A stretch of DNA of 64,000 bases from Actinoplanes palleronii (lineage in GTDB: Bacteria; Actinomycetota; Actinomycetes; Mycobacteriales; Micromonosporaceae): positions 52,840 to 116,839 of the forward strand of contig NZ_BOMS01000108.1 in NCBI RefSeq assembly GCF_016862315.1. The letters are read 5' to 3'. Under the pieces are notes generated by a model. It was given only the letters and a program-made list of their open reading frames with translations. It was not told the origin of the DNA and made no database searches. How positions within the stretch are numbered: position 1 is the first letter of the stretch; every line of letters starts with the position of its first letter. Positions 18,152 through 26,203 of the stretch are shown here, piece after piece. A program made the translations under genes and the position numbers.

Positions 18152-18736
18152 TCAGCTGCTGCCCCGTTGCGTGCAGGCCGATTGAGACGCGACGATCCAC
18201 TGCCCAGCGGCCTCGATCGCGACCGCGACGGTGAAGGTCTTCGCGCCGGTGGTGGTGAGCGTCAGACGCGAGGGGATAGCCGCGCCATCGACCTGTGTTG
18301 TCGTCCCCTGCAGGGTCATCGAGTCGCCGGCCCAGCCAGGAGTGGTCAGGTGGGCGCGCTGGCCGAGGCTGCCGATCGCGTTGACGTCGTAGCTGTTGTC
18401 ACTGGCCTGCCACCCCCAGGTGTACTCCGCCGTGGCGACGACGGCTCCGTTGATGGACGTCGTCTCACTCCATCGCATGAAGTGCCCGTCGTAGATGAAC
18501 TCGACGCCCACCGCGGTCTTGAACACGATCGGCGAGCCGTCACCGCCGACGGACGAACCGGTGCACTTCCAGGAGCCCGCAAACACATTCAGCGGCTGGA
18601 GTGGTGCGGTCGGTGTGACCGGGGCCGGCTTGACGGCGGCAGTCTCGGCTGGCGTGTCGGCATGGGCTGCAGCGGGCATCGTGACGGCGAGCACCGCTAC
18701 TGCCGTCATCATCAATTTCACATTCTTGCGTATCAT
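18152..18736 (-). CDS. Secreted DUF1579-like protein
   Basis: A 194-residue protein with a clear Sec signal peptide (positively charged MIRKNVK, hydrophobic core, AHA cleavage motif) followed by a Pro/Thr-rich linker. The domain begins at FAGSWKCTGS and resembles DUF1579-type beta-rich proteins (opening GxWxCxG motif, later WGWQASDN). ATG 18736 is chosen because GAGGAG lies 8 bases upstream and it gives the signal peptide; the longer frame has no support. The function is unknown; lipocalin-like ligand binding is only a guess. It is monocistronic between two long intergenic regions. Confidence 0.75.
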   Translation of the reverse strand: MIRKNVKLMMTAVAVLAVTMPAAAHADTPAETAAVKPAPVTPTAPLQPLNVFAGSWKCTGSSVGGDGSPIVFKTAVGVEFIYDGHFMRWSETTSINGAVVATAEYTWGWQASDNSYDVNAIGSLGQRAHLTTPGWAGDSMTLQGTTTQVDGAAIPSRLTLTTTGAKTFTVAVAIEAAGQWIVASQSACTQRGSS

Positions 18737-19766
18737 CGATTCGACTCCTCTATAGAGTTCCGCGCAGGGCGGATTGCTGTCGGGCTCGAGCTGATGTCGG
18801 TTGCCGCCGAAATTACCGACCATGACGCGATGGAACTTGAAATCCTGGCTGTCATGAATTCTCGGGCGCTGATCATTCCGCAATCGGACAGTGGATCAAT
18901 TGCCAGTGAGGGCGGTAGAAGGCCACTCTGAGTCATTGCCTATCGCAGTCGAATGGCCTTTTCGCGTTGCGAACAATAGCACCGGCGAGACTGTTCGGGT
19001 GGCCCCGTTGTCAGGGTCGAGACGAGGCGCCGACCACTCGGGCCCCGCTCGTGGGGCGAGCGGTCCCAGGGGTGGTCACCAGGACGAATGGTAGCCCGTT
19101 GGCGAGGTTTCGATGACCCGGATGGGAGTGCATCGGAGAACTGGGACGGTTCCGTTTGCGGAGAGTCGGCCCGGACTCGGCGTTCAGGGCGCGATTGATG
19201 GCTGTCGTGGAATTCGAGCGTCCTGTTGCCCGGACACCACAGCGGTCACAAAGGAGAGTTGAGTCGGCAAATCGGGCAAACCTAATTACTGATTCTCATC
19301 GATAGATACAATTCGGTCGTATTTGTTCCTGTCGACATCGATAATCGGATTTGGTCATGACGGGCACTTAAGGGGCGAGTGCGGCGTTTATGGCTGGTTT
19401 GCGTCCGGTTGATCGCCGGCAAGGTGACGTTGGCGTGCCGGTGCCGGCCCGGGTGCCGAGAGGTCGGAAGGACGGCGGCGGCCCGGTTGGCGGCAGTGGT
19501 CCAGCGGCGTGCTCCGCGTGCCATGCAGGAGCCGCAGGTCTCGCCGGCGGAGCGGGGAGGCTCGCCGATTTCCAACGACATATTCCTGTTCATGATTGTG
19601 AAATTAGCCGTCGTGACCGATCTGCTAAGCTTCGCCGTCGCATGCGGTGACACACGGGAAATGCTGGCAAAACATATCGGAGACCGCTGCCGATGACATA
19701 TTCTGATCGATTGGTTTCGTCCCGCTGACGGGACGGTCCACTCATCGCCGCGGGCGCGCTGTGTTC
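18737..19766. other. Intergenic region of about 1 kb, no gene recognised
   Basis: This lies between the divergent secreted-protein and dimethylargininase genes. GC content is uneven, and short frames here show no family features or ribosome sites. It contains a 7-base-arm hairpin CCGCTCG/CGAGCGG at 19045-19063 and a looser AAGGCCA/TGGCCTT pair (18919-18960). It may be the remains of lost genes or a large regulatory region. Confidence 0.4.
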
Positions 19767-19795
19767 TTGCCCCGCCGGTTGAGCGCTCCTATAGT
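19767..19795 (+). promoter_or_regulatory. Candidate vegetative-type promoter of the dimethylargininase gene
   Basis: TTGCCC (19767-19772), a 17-base spacer and TATAGT (19790-19795) match the -35/-10 pattern. Transcription from here would leave a leader of almost 200 bases before the GTG at 19996. Confidence 0.55.
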
Positions 19796-19995
19796 GCTTG
19801 CAGATCGTGACGCGAGTCGGGCATGCAGTGGATCACTGCGGTCCGCCCCTGTCGCGCACCGTGGCAGAATTGGCACAGCGTATTCTGGATCGCGCCGTCC
19901 TATTTGTTGCCCGGTATCAGGCGCCAGTCCCGGGAACCGGGCCGGACGCTCATTCCTTGCAGCGCGGAACGCGCCGATCAATAAAGGATGGCTTC

Positions 19996-20895
19996 GTGTC
20001 GAGAGCGATGGTTTATCAGGGGTCACGAGTATCCCGGCCGCGACACTATCTGATGTGCCGGCCGACGCACTTCGAAGTGGTCTATTCCATCAATCCGTGG
20101 ATGGACCCCAGCCGGTGTGCATCGGCCGACGCCGGGTTGTCGCAATGGAAGCTGCTGCACGACTTGCTGGTTGATCTTGGACACACGGTTGACCTGATCG
20201 AGCCGTCACCCGGGCTCCCCGACATGGTGTTCGCCGCAAACGGTGCGGTTGCGGTGGGCGGGCAGGCACTGGTCGCCCGGTTCCGCCACGAACAGCGTGC
20301 CCCGGAAGCCGCCGGCTACCTGGAGTGGTTCGGTCTCCGCGGCTGGCGCGAGGTCCGGCAGGCCGACTTCGTCAATGAGGGCGAGGGCGACTTCCTGCAG
20401 GCCGGGTCTCGGATCCTCGCCGGCACGGGATTCCGTACCGAACCGAAGGCACACCGTGAAGCCGAGGAGTTCTTCGGCCGGCCAGTGGTCGGACTGACCC
20501 TGATCGACCCCCGTTTCTACCATCTCGACACGGCTCTCGCCGTGCTGGACAACGACGAGATCATGTACTATCCGGGCGCGTTTGCGCCGGAGTCACGGGA
20601 CCTGCTCGCCGCGCTGTACCCGGATGCGGTCCTCGCAGAGGAGGCGGACGCGGTGGTGTTCGGTTTGAACGCCGTCTCGGACGGTCGGCACGTGCTTCTG
20701 CCGGCGGGCACGCGGAATCTGGCGGGGGAGTTGCGTGACCGGGGATTCGTCACCTTCGACGTAACCATCGCTGAGCTACTCAAGGCAGGCGGGGGTGTCA
20801 AGTGCTGCACTCTGGAGTTGCATACGCACGCCGACTCCACAGCGGCCGGTGGATCGTCGGCCGAGATGCCACCCGAAAGTGACACCCCGTTCTAG
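19996..20895 (+). CDS. Dimethylargininase-like (DDAH / amidinotransferase-fold) hydrolase
   Basis: A 299-residue protein of the guanidine-modifying superfamily. MCRPTHFEVVYSINPWM near the N-terminus, the central FVNEGEGDFLQAG acidic block, the catalytic His in FYHLDTALAVL, and the nucleophile Cys in GGVKCCTLELH near the C-terminus are all in place. Such enzymes cleave N-methylated arginine to citrulline. GTG 19996 is the start because AAAGGA sits 7 bases upstream. The C-terminal ~20 residues are a Ser/Gly-rich extension. In the cluster it could act on an arginine-derived building block or simply serve arginine metabolism; the sequence does not decide. Confidence 0.85.
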   Translation: MSRAMVYQGSRVSRPRHYLMCRPTHFEVVYSINPWMDPSRCASADAGLSQWKLLHDLLVDLGHTVDLIEPSPGLPDMVFAANGAVAVGGQALVARFRHEQRAPEAAGYLEWFGLRGWREVRQADFVNEGEGDFLQAGSRILAGTGFRTEPKAHREAEEFFGRPVVGLTLIDPRFYHLDTALAVLDNDEIMYYPGAFAPESRDLLAALYPDAVLAEEADAVVFGLNAVSDGRHVLLPAGTRNLAGELRDRGFVTFDVTIAELLKAGGGVKCCTLELHTHADSTAAGGSSAEMPPESDTPF

Positions 20896-20961
20896 CCAGA
20901 GCCGAGTGTGTTTCGTTAGTTCGCGAACGGCTGCGGCAGGCCTTCCCGGTGCAGTCCCTGT

Positions 20962-21000
20962 TTGTCCGGCCGGTGGCACCGTGCGGCACCGGCCGGACAA
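20962..21000. terminator. Perfect 14-base-arm hairpin between ddaH-like gene and small ORF
   Basis: TTGTCCGGCCGGTG (20962-20975) is exactly complementary to CACCGGCCGGACAA (20987-21000) with an 11-base loop. It follows the ddaH-like gene by 66 bases and ends 18 bases before the GTG of the 71-residue gene, so it may be a terminator or an attenuator of that gene. Confidence 0.65.
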
Positions 21001-21017
21001 CCAGGAAAAGGAACGAC

Positions 21018-21233
21018 GTGGACAATGAGCGCCTACCTGATGCCATGCGCGACGTGGACCCGCTGACTCTCGAGGGGCGCGGCCTCTCCCCGACCAGCTC
21101 CGGGATCTCGGTGCCGCCCACCAAGCTCGCCCGGTGGCGCGCGGCCGCGGCGGCCACCGACCTCGATTTCGACGGCTGGGTCCTGTCGACGCTCGACTGT
21201 GCGGCGGATGACGTTCTCCGCGCGGACGAGTAG
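21018..21233 (+). CDS. Small protein sharing the LmbU C-terminal segment
   Basis: A 71-residue protein starting at GTG 21018, 5 bases after AAGGA. Its last ~40 residues (from ISVPPTKLARWRAAAAAT to CAADDVL) align without gaps to the C-terminus of the LmbU-type regulator at 11505-12182: I count 17 identical positions of 38, including both Trp and the TLD-AAD core. Residues 1-30 are Asp- and Ser-rich and look unstructured. It could be a partner or competitor of the regulator, or a separate regulator of the same helical family. It lacks the main LmbU domain. Confidence 0.7.
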   Translation: MDNERLPDAMRDVDPLTLEGRGLSPTSSGISVPPTKLARWRAAAAATDLDFDGWVLSTLDCAADDVLRADE

Positions 21234-21488
21234 CGGCCGGTGGTTCCGGTTCGGGCCGGCCTTCCTGGTGACGAGCCGCCGCCCGATCAGCAGCGAGCCG
21301 GGGCGGGGGCACGAGGCCCGGATGGCGTTGTCTCGTTGGTCGCCCCTGGGCGGCCACCGACGACTCGAGACCGGCCACACTGTGGTGAGCATGATGGAAC
21401 AGCATCTGACGAAGGTGAACCGCAAGGTGCGAATCGACCGGAGGCCCGACGTGCCGTTTTCCCTCCTGCCGGATCTGCGTGACCCAGC

Positions 21489-22316
21489 GTGAGTGGGAAC
21501 CTATTCGCGATCAGCGATCTGCATGTCGCGTACAGCGACAATCGCCAACTCGTCGAGGATGGTCTGTATCCCGACTCGCCCGACGATTGGCTGATCGTCG
21601 CCGGCGACGTCGGAGAGATTTTTGCGGATGTGGAGAAGGTGCTCAGGCTCCTGCGGCAGCGGTTCGCACAGGTGATCTGGGTGCCCGGCAACCACGAACT
21701 GTGGACCGTCCGGGACGATCCGGTGCGCCTGCGCGGTGAGGAGCGATACCGGGCGCTGGTCGAGATGTGCCGGGAGAACGGCATCCACACGCCGGAGGAT
21801 CCCTTCCCGGTCTGGCACGGCCCGGCCGGCAATGTCACCGTGGCTCCGCTCTTCACCCTGTACGACTACTCCTGGCTGGCGCCGGGCACCTCGTCCAAGA
21901 ACGAGTCGCTGGAGTACGCGTACAGCACCGGCGTGGTCTGTACCGACGAGATGATGCTGTTCCCGGACCCGTACCCGAACCGGGAATCGTGGTGTGCGGC
22001 CCGGGTGGTCGAGTCCGAGCGCAGGCTGAGCAGCCTTCCGCCCGGGACCCGGACCGTGCTGGTCAGCCACTGGCCCCTGGTCCGGCAGCCGACCGAGGTT
22101 CTGTGGCATCCCGAGTTCGCGCAGTGGTGCGGCACGACGCTTACGGCCGGCTGGCACACCCGCTTCCGGGCAGAGGTGGCCGTCTACGGCCACCTGCACA
22201 TCCCGCGGACGACGAGCTACGACGGCGTGCGCTTCCAGGAGGTCTCGCTCGGCTACCCCCGCGAGTGGCGCCGCCGATCGAACCGGCCGACTTTGATGAG
22301 GCGGGTGCTGCCGTGA
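21489..22316 (+). CDS. Calcineurin-like metallophosphoesterase
   Basis: This 275-residue protein has the full metal-binding set of the superfamily: SDLHVAY near the N-terminus, VAGDVGE, VPGNHELW, SHWPLV and YGHLHIP. The GTG start has only a weak ribosome site. Its stop overlaps the GTG of the phosphopantetheinyl transferase gene (GTGA at 22313-22316), so the two are coupled. Paired metallophosphoesterase/PPTase genes are common in actinomycete biosynthetic clusters; the phosphoesterase substrate is not known, though a role in CoA or carrier-protein phosphopantetheine turnover is conceivable. Confidence 0.9.
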   Translation: MSGNLFAISDLHVAYSDNRQLVEDGLYPDSPDDWLIVAGDVGEIFADVEKVLRLLRQRFAQVIWVPGNHELWTVRDDPVRLRGEERYRALVEMCRENGIHTPEDPFPVWHGPAGNVTVAPLFTLYDYSWLAPGTSSKNESLEYAYSTGVVCTDEMMLFPDPYPNRESWCAARVVESERRLSSLPPGTRTVLVSHWPLVRQPTEVLWHPEFAQWCGTTLTAGWHTRFRAEVAVYGHLHIPRTTSYDGVRFQEVSLGYPREWRRRSNRPTLMRRVLP

Positions 22317-22987
22317 TCGAGCGGGTGCTGCCGGACGGCGTGATCGCCGTCGAGTCGTTCACCGACGATCCGGGTGAGCTGCCGTTCCCCGGCGAGGAGG
22401 ACCTGGTCGAGAATGCGGTTGAGGGCCGTCGCCGGGAGTTCGTCACCGCTCGTCGCTGTGCGCGCGAAGCGCTGGCCAAGCTCGGCCATCCGCTGGCACC
22501 CATCCGTCGCGGGCCCATGCGCGAGCCGCAATGGCCGTCCGGTGTCGCCGGCGCGATCACGCATTGCGCGGGCTATCGCGCGGCCGCGGTCGTACCGAAG
22601 GCCGTCTTGTCCTCCGTCGGTATCGACGCCGAGCCGGACCGGCCGCTCCCGGCCGACGTCGAGGAGTCGATCGCCCTTCCGGCCGAACGGCAGATGCTCG
22701 CGTCCCTCGCAGGCTCGCATCCGGGGATCCAGTGGGACCGTCTCCTTTTCAGCGCCAAGGAGTCGGTGTACAAGGCGTGGTTCCCGCTGACCCGTCAGTG
22801 GCTGGACTTCGAGGACGCCCGGGTGGTCGTCCACCCGGAGAACGGTTTCTTCACGGCCACCGTCCTGCCGGCGGACGCGCCGATACGCACGTTCCACGGC
22901 CGGTTCACCACCGGGTACGGCCTTATCGTCACCGCGGTGAGCGTGGCGGCGGGCGGTACCAGCCAGCATTTGCTGCCTGGCCATTAG
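22313..22987 (+). CDS. 4'-phosphopantetheinyl transferase, EntD/Sfp type
   Basis: A 224-residue enzyme that transfers phosphopantetheine from CoA to the conserved Ser of ACP and PCP domains, which the three assembly-line proteins to the left require. Family motifs: THCAGYRAAAV, the Mg-binding GIDAEPDRPLP, and FSAKESVYKAWFPL. It starts at GTG 22313 overlapping the upstream stop. It is the last intact gene of the biosynthetic region. Confidence 0.92.
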   Translation: MIERVLPDGVIAVESFTDDPGELPFPGEEDLVENAVEGRRREFVTARRCAREALAKLGHPLAPIRRGPMREPQWPSGVAGAITHCAGYRAAAVVPKAVLSSVGIDAEPDRPLPADVEESIALPAERQMLASLAGSHPGIQWDRLLFSAKESVYKAWFPLTRQWLDFEDARVVVHPENGFFTATVLPADAPIRTFHGRFTTGYGLIVTAVSVAAGGTSQHLLPGH

Positions 22988-22997
22988 GAGAGATGTC

Positions 22998-23368
22998 GTG
23001 GAACTCCAGCACGTCAACGCCACCGTCAAGACGCCGGCGACCGCGTTCACCGGCGACGTCTACAGGTTGCCGGGTGGTCACCGGGTACACGCTGATGTTC
23101 TCGGCGCTGCTGCTGTTCGCCGGCACGTTCGCCGGCCGGATCGGCGCGCGCCGGGCGTACAAAATCGGGATGTTGATCTTTGTGGTGGCCTCCGCGGGGT
23201 GCGGTTTCGCGCCGGGTCTCGGCCGTGCTGGTGCTGCGCCGGGCCGCCGGCTCGCCGCGGACCGTGACGCCGTTCGACGGGACCGGGCAGATCGCCACCC
23301 TCGACGCGCTGCCGGTGGCCGAGGGCGGCCACCACACCGACGAGCAGATGCAGATGATCGAACGCTAG
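22998..23368 (+). pseudogene. Scar of fused gene fragments (cupin N-terminus, MFS segment, unknown tail)
   Basis: AGGAG then GTG 22998 opens with ELQHVNATVKTPATAFTGDVY, the usual N-terminus of small cupin proteins, then loses similarity. From ~23076 another frame reads VVTGYTLMFSALLLFAGTF then GARRAYKIGMLIFVV, a transmembrane stretch of an MFS drug-efflux protein. From ~23222 a third frame gives AVLVLRRAAGS followed by a tail TPFDGTGQIATLDALP ending in HTDEQMQMIER and TAG. No part is a complete gene, so this is best read as a deletion junction between three former genes at the cluster boundary. Confidence 0.65.
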
Positions 23369-23370
23369 AA

Positions 23371-23408
23371 CCGGGCGGGCCGGTTCTCATCGGGACCGGC
23401 CCGCCCGG
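23371..23408. terminator. Strong GC-rich hairpin, 14-base perfect arms
   Basis: CCGGGCGGGCCGGT (23371-23384) pairs with ACCGGCCCGCCCGG (23395-23408) around a 10-base loop. It follows the last stop of the fragment region and insulates the biosynthetic region from the uronate locus. Confidence 0.75.
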
Positions 23409-23521
23409 CAGTTTCCGAAGGTCTACCGATCCTGCGGCCGTACACGGTCCGACGGTCACCCCGCAGCCGATGCCGGGCTGACCACCGGGCCGGCGCGGAT
23501 CTCCCGACGGCCGACAACAAG

Positions 23522-23537
23522 CGGCAACCGATTGACC
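23522..23537. promoter_or_regulatory. LacI-type operator, imperfect copy, before uxuB-like gene
   Basis: CGGCAA-N4-TTGACC, 32 bases before the ATG at 23569. It matches the two better palindromes at 25076 and 27414 except in the last positions of the right half. Confidence 0.5.
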
Positions 23538-23568
23538 CCCGAACCGGCTCGCGGCTGCACTGAGCCCC

Positions 23569-24897
23569 ATGAGTCCACTTGTGTCCCGCGCCAGCCTCGG
23601 TGACCGGCCGGTCCCGCCGGAACGGATCGTGCACCTGGGTCTCGGCGCGTTCCACCGCGCCCACCAGGCCTGGTACACCGCGCACGCCACCGACGCCGCC
23701 GACTGGGGAATCGTCGCGTTCACCGGCCGTAGTCCGCAGCTCGCCGACCGGCTCGCCGCTCAACAGGGCGTCTACACGCTCGTCGAGCGCGGCACCGGCG
23801 GCGACCGGCACGAGGCGATCGGCAGCATCGTGCGGGCCGAGCCCGGCAGCGACGTGGGCGCTTTCGTCACCGCGGTCGCGCATCCCCGCACCGCGATCCT
23901 CACCCTGACCGTCACCGAGGCGGCCTACCGGTTCGCTCCCGGTGGCGGCCTCGACCTCTCCGACCCGGCGGTGAGCGCCGACATCGACCTTTTCAGAAAC
24001 CTTTCGAGGGTACGGACAGAGCACCGCCTTGCGTACCCGACGACCGTGCTGGGCCGCACCCTGCTCGGCCTGCGAGCGCGTCACCGGGCCGCGGCACCGC
24101 CGCTGGCGATCGTGCCGTGCGACAACCTCGCGGCCAACGGCGACGTCGTGCGCCGCGCCCTGGAAACCTTCGCCGCGCAGGTGTCACCGGCGTTGCGCGA
24201 CTGGTTGCCCACCGGCGTGCGCGTGGTGTCCACTTCCGTCGACCGGATCACCCCGCGCGTCACCGTGCAGGAGACCGGCAGGGTGAAGGAGGCGACCGGG
24301 TGGCGCGACGAGGTTCCGGTGGTCACCGAACCGTTCGCCGACTGGGTGCTCGCCGGCGACTTCCCGGCCGGCCGGCCGGCGTGGGACAGCGCCGGCGCCC
24401 GGTTCGTCGCCGAGATCGGCCCCTGGGAGACCCGCAAGTTGTGGCTGCTCAACGGCGCGCACTCGCTGCTCGCCGCGACCGGCCCGCTGCGCGGGCACAC
24501 CACTGTCGCGCAGGCGTTCGCCGACCCGTCGTGCCGCGCCGCGGTCGAGGCGCTCTGGGACGAGGCGAGCCGGCACCTGCCCGATCTGGCGCTCGACGAC
24601 TACCGCACGGCCCTGGCCGAGCGGTTCGCCAACCCCCGCATCGAACACCACCTCGCCCAGATCGCCGAGGACTCGCTCACCAAGCTGCGCCTGCGGATCG
24701 TGCCGGTCGCACGGCGCGAACGACGAGCCGGGCGCCCTGCCACCGCCTGTGCCGTCGCTGTCGGCGCCTGGATCGCGGCCGGCGGCGGCTCGCTCGGCGA
24801 ACTGGATCCGCAACTCGCCGCCGACCACGACTTCCGTACTGCCGTTCACCAGGCGAGGAAAACCCTTCCGGGCGGTTCGCGCGTCGACGCCGGCTGA
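23569..24897 (+). CDS. uxuB: Mannitol dehydrogenase-family reductase, probable fructuronate reductase
   Basis: A 442-residue long-chain polyol dehydrogenase. The N-terminal NAD motif HLGLGAFHRAHQAWY and the catalytic pattern K-x4-N-x2-H (KLWLLNGAHS, ~286-295) are present. Members act on mannitol, fructuronate, tagaturonate or arabinitol; a fructuronate to mannonate step is favoured because UxaC and a LacI regulator are neighbours under a shared operator type. It is slightly shorter than enteric UxuB (~485 residues). Confidence 0.82.
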   Translation: MSPLVSRASLGDRPVPPERIVHLGLGAFHRAHQAWYTAHATDAADWGIVAFTGRSPQLADRLAAQQGVYTLVERGTGGDRHEAIGSIVRAEPGSDVGAFVTAVAHPRTAILTLTVTEAAYRFAPGGGLDLSDPAVSADIDLFRNLSRVRTEHRLAYPTTVLGRTLLGLRARHRAAAPPLAIVPCDNLAANGDVVRRALETFAAQVSPALRDWLPTGVRVVSTSVDRITPRVTVQETGRVKEATGWRDEVPVVTEPFADWVLAGDFPAGRPAWDSAGARFVAEIGPWETRKLWLLNGAHSLLAATGPLRGHTTVAQAFADPSCRAAVEALWDEASRHLPDLALDDYRTALAERFANPRIEHHLAQIAEDSLTKLRLRIVPVARRERRAGRPATACAVAVGAWIAAGGGSLGELDPQLAADHDFRTAVHQARKTLPGGSRVDAG

Positions 24898-24899
24898 GC

Positions 24900-25025
24900 T
24901 CAGCGAGGTGGCACGGGGCGGCCGGCGACCACGGCAGCCGACCCGGCCTCCTGCAGCACCACACGCTCGGGCCGCCCCGTACGCAGTGCCAGGTCCGCGA
25001 CGTCGTCGATCTCCGTGTCGTCCAT
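24900..25025 (-). CDS. Small 41-residue protein of unknown function
   Basis: ATG 25025 is preceded by GAAGGAG at ideal spacing. The sequence begins MDDTEIDDVADLALRTGRPE and ends in a short Val/Ala/Pro-rich tail. It is transcribed away from the lacI gene and shares the operator at 25076-25091, so it is likely part of the uronate regulon. Nothing in it identifies a function; the good ribosome site is the main reason to call it. Confidence 0.5.
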   Translation of the reverse strand: MDDTEIDDVADLALRTGRPERVVLQEAGSAAVVAGRPVPPR

Positions 25026-25075
25026 CGTGGACTCCTTCGTCGGCGGAGCACAGCTCATCGCAGTGTCGCCAGGGC

Positions 25076-25091
25076 CGGCAAGCGGTTGCCA
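25076..25091. promoter_or_regulatory. LacI-type operator between the small gene and lacI
   Basis: CGGCAA-GCGG-TTGCCA; the GGCAA/TTGCC core is a perfect palindrome. It is placed between two divergent starts (25025 and 25142), suggesting autoregulation of the LacI protein. Confidence 0.65.
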
Positions 25092-25141
25092 GAAGTCGCG
25101 GGCGCCCCTACCGTGGGCAGCCCGGCAGACGTGGGGAGACC

Positions 25142-26203
25142 ATGGCGGACCAGGTGACCAAGTCGCCGACGATCTACGACGTGGCCCGCGCCGCCGGTGT
25201 CGCCTCGTCCACGGTGTCACGCGCCTTCGCCCGGCCCGGCCGGGTCAACGCCGAGACCGCCGAACGCATCCGCAAGGTCGCGGCGGAGCTCGGTTACCGT
25301 ACGAACCCGCTGGCCCGAGCCCTGCCCACCGGACGCACCTGCCTGATCGGCCTGGTCATCTCGGACGTGACGAACCCGTTCTACAACGAGATCATCCGAG
25401 GCGCGCAGGCGGCCGCGACCGAGGCCGGCTACACCATGCTGCTCACCGACGCACAGGAGTCCGGCGTCAAGGAACGCGAAGCCCTCGAACGATCCGTCTC
25501 CCTGGTCGACGGGATAGTCCTGGCGAGCTCCCGCATGTCGGACTCGGCGATCCGGATGATCGCCAAGCAGCGCCCGGTGATCGTGCTCAACCGTGCGGTC
25601 AGCGACGTACCGAGCGTGGTCACCGACAACCCGCGCGGCATGCGTCGTGCCGTGCACCATCTGGCCGAACTCGGCCACGAGCGGATCACCTACCTGGCCG
25701 GGCCGGAGGCGTCGTGGGCCGACGGCACCCGCTGGCAGGCGTTGCGTGAGGCCGTGCACGACGTGGACCTGCACGCGCACCGGATCGGCCCGTTCGAACC
25801 CACCGTGGCCGGTGGCGCCGCGGCGCTGGCCGACCTGGCCCGGCATCCCACCTCGGCGGTGATCGCCTACAACGACCTGATGGCGATCGGCCTGATCCGG
25901 GCGCTGACCACGGCCGGAGCCCGGGTCCCCGACGACGTCAGCGTCGTCGGCTTCGACAACGTCTTCGCCGCCGAACTGGTCACCCCCGCCCTGACCACGG
26001 TCGCCGCGCCGCTGCACGCGATGGGTCAGGCCGCGGTACGCAATCTGCTCGCCCTGGCTCGCGGCGCCCGGCCCACCACGCACGGGCCGGTCAGCCTGCC
26101 CGCCCAACTGGTGGTCCGGGCCTCGACCGCTCACCGCAGGCGGAACAGCACCTCCCCGGCCTGGGGCACCACGAGGGTTTCCGGGTCGGCGGCCAGGGCC
26201 TGA
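25142..26203 (+). CDS. LacI-family regulator of the uronate locus
   Basis: A 353-residue regulator with an N-terminal LacI helix-turn-helix (TIYDVARAAGVASSTVSRAF, hinge segment NPLARALPTGRT) and a periplasmic-binding-type sugar sensor (LIGLVISDVTNPFYNEII to the end). GGGGAG precedes ATG 25142. The 3' end overlaps the convergent larA-like gene by 73 bases and the extra C-terminal residues beyond QLVVRAS look unstructured. It probably binds the three GGCAA-N4-TTG palindromes and responds to a uronate or its intermediate. Confidence 0.9.
   Translation: MADQVTKSPTIYDVARAAGVASSTVSRAFARPGRVNAETAERIRKVAAELGYRTNPLARALPTGRTCLIGLVISDVTNPFYNEIIRGAQAAATEAGYTMLLTDAQESGVKEREALERSVSLVDGIVLASSRMSDSAIRMIAKQRPVIVLNRAVSDVPSVVTDNPRGMRRAVHHLAELGHERITYLAGPEASWADGTRWQALREAVHDVDLHAHRIGPFEPTVAGGAAALADLARHPTSAVIAYNDLMAIGLIRALTTAGARVPDDVSVVGFDNVFAAELVTPALTTVAAPLHAMGQAAVRNLLALARGARPTTHGPVSLPAQLVVRASTAHRRRNSTSPAWGTTRVSGSAARA

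Noticed and set aside
18737..19766. Possible small genes in the 1-kb gap
   Set aside because: Frames on both strands lack ribosome sites, hydrophobic patterning or family motifs; left as intergenic.
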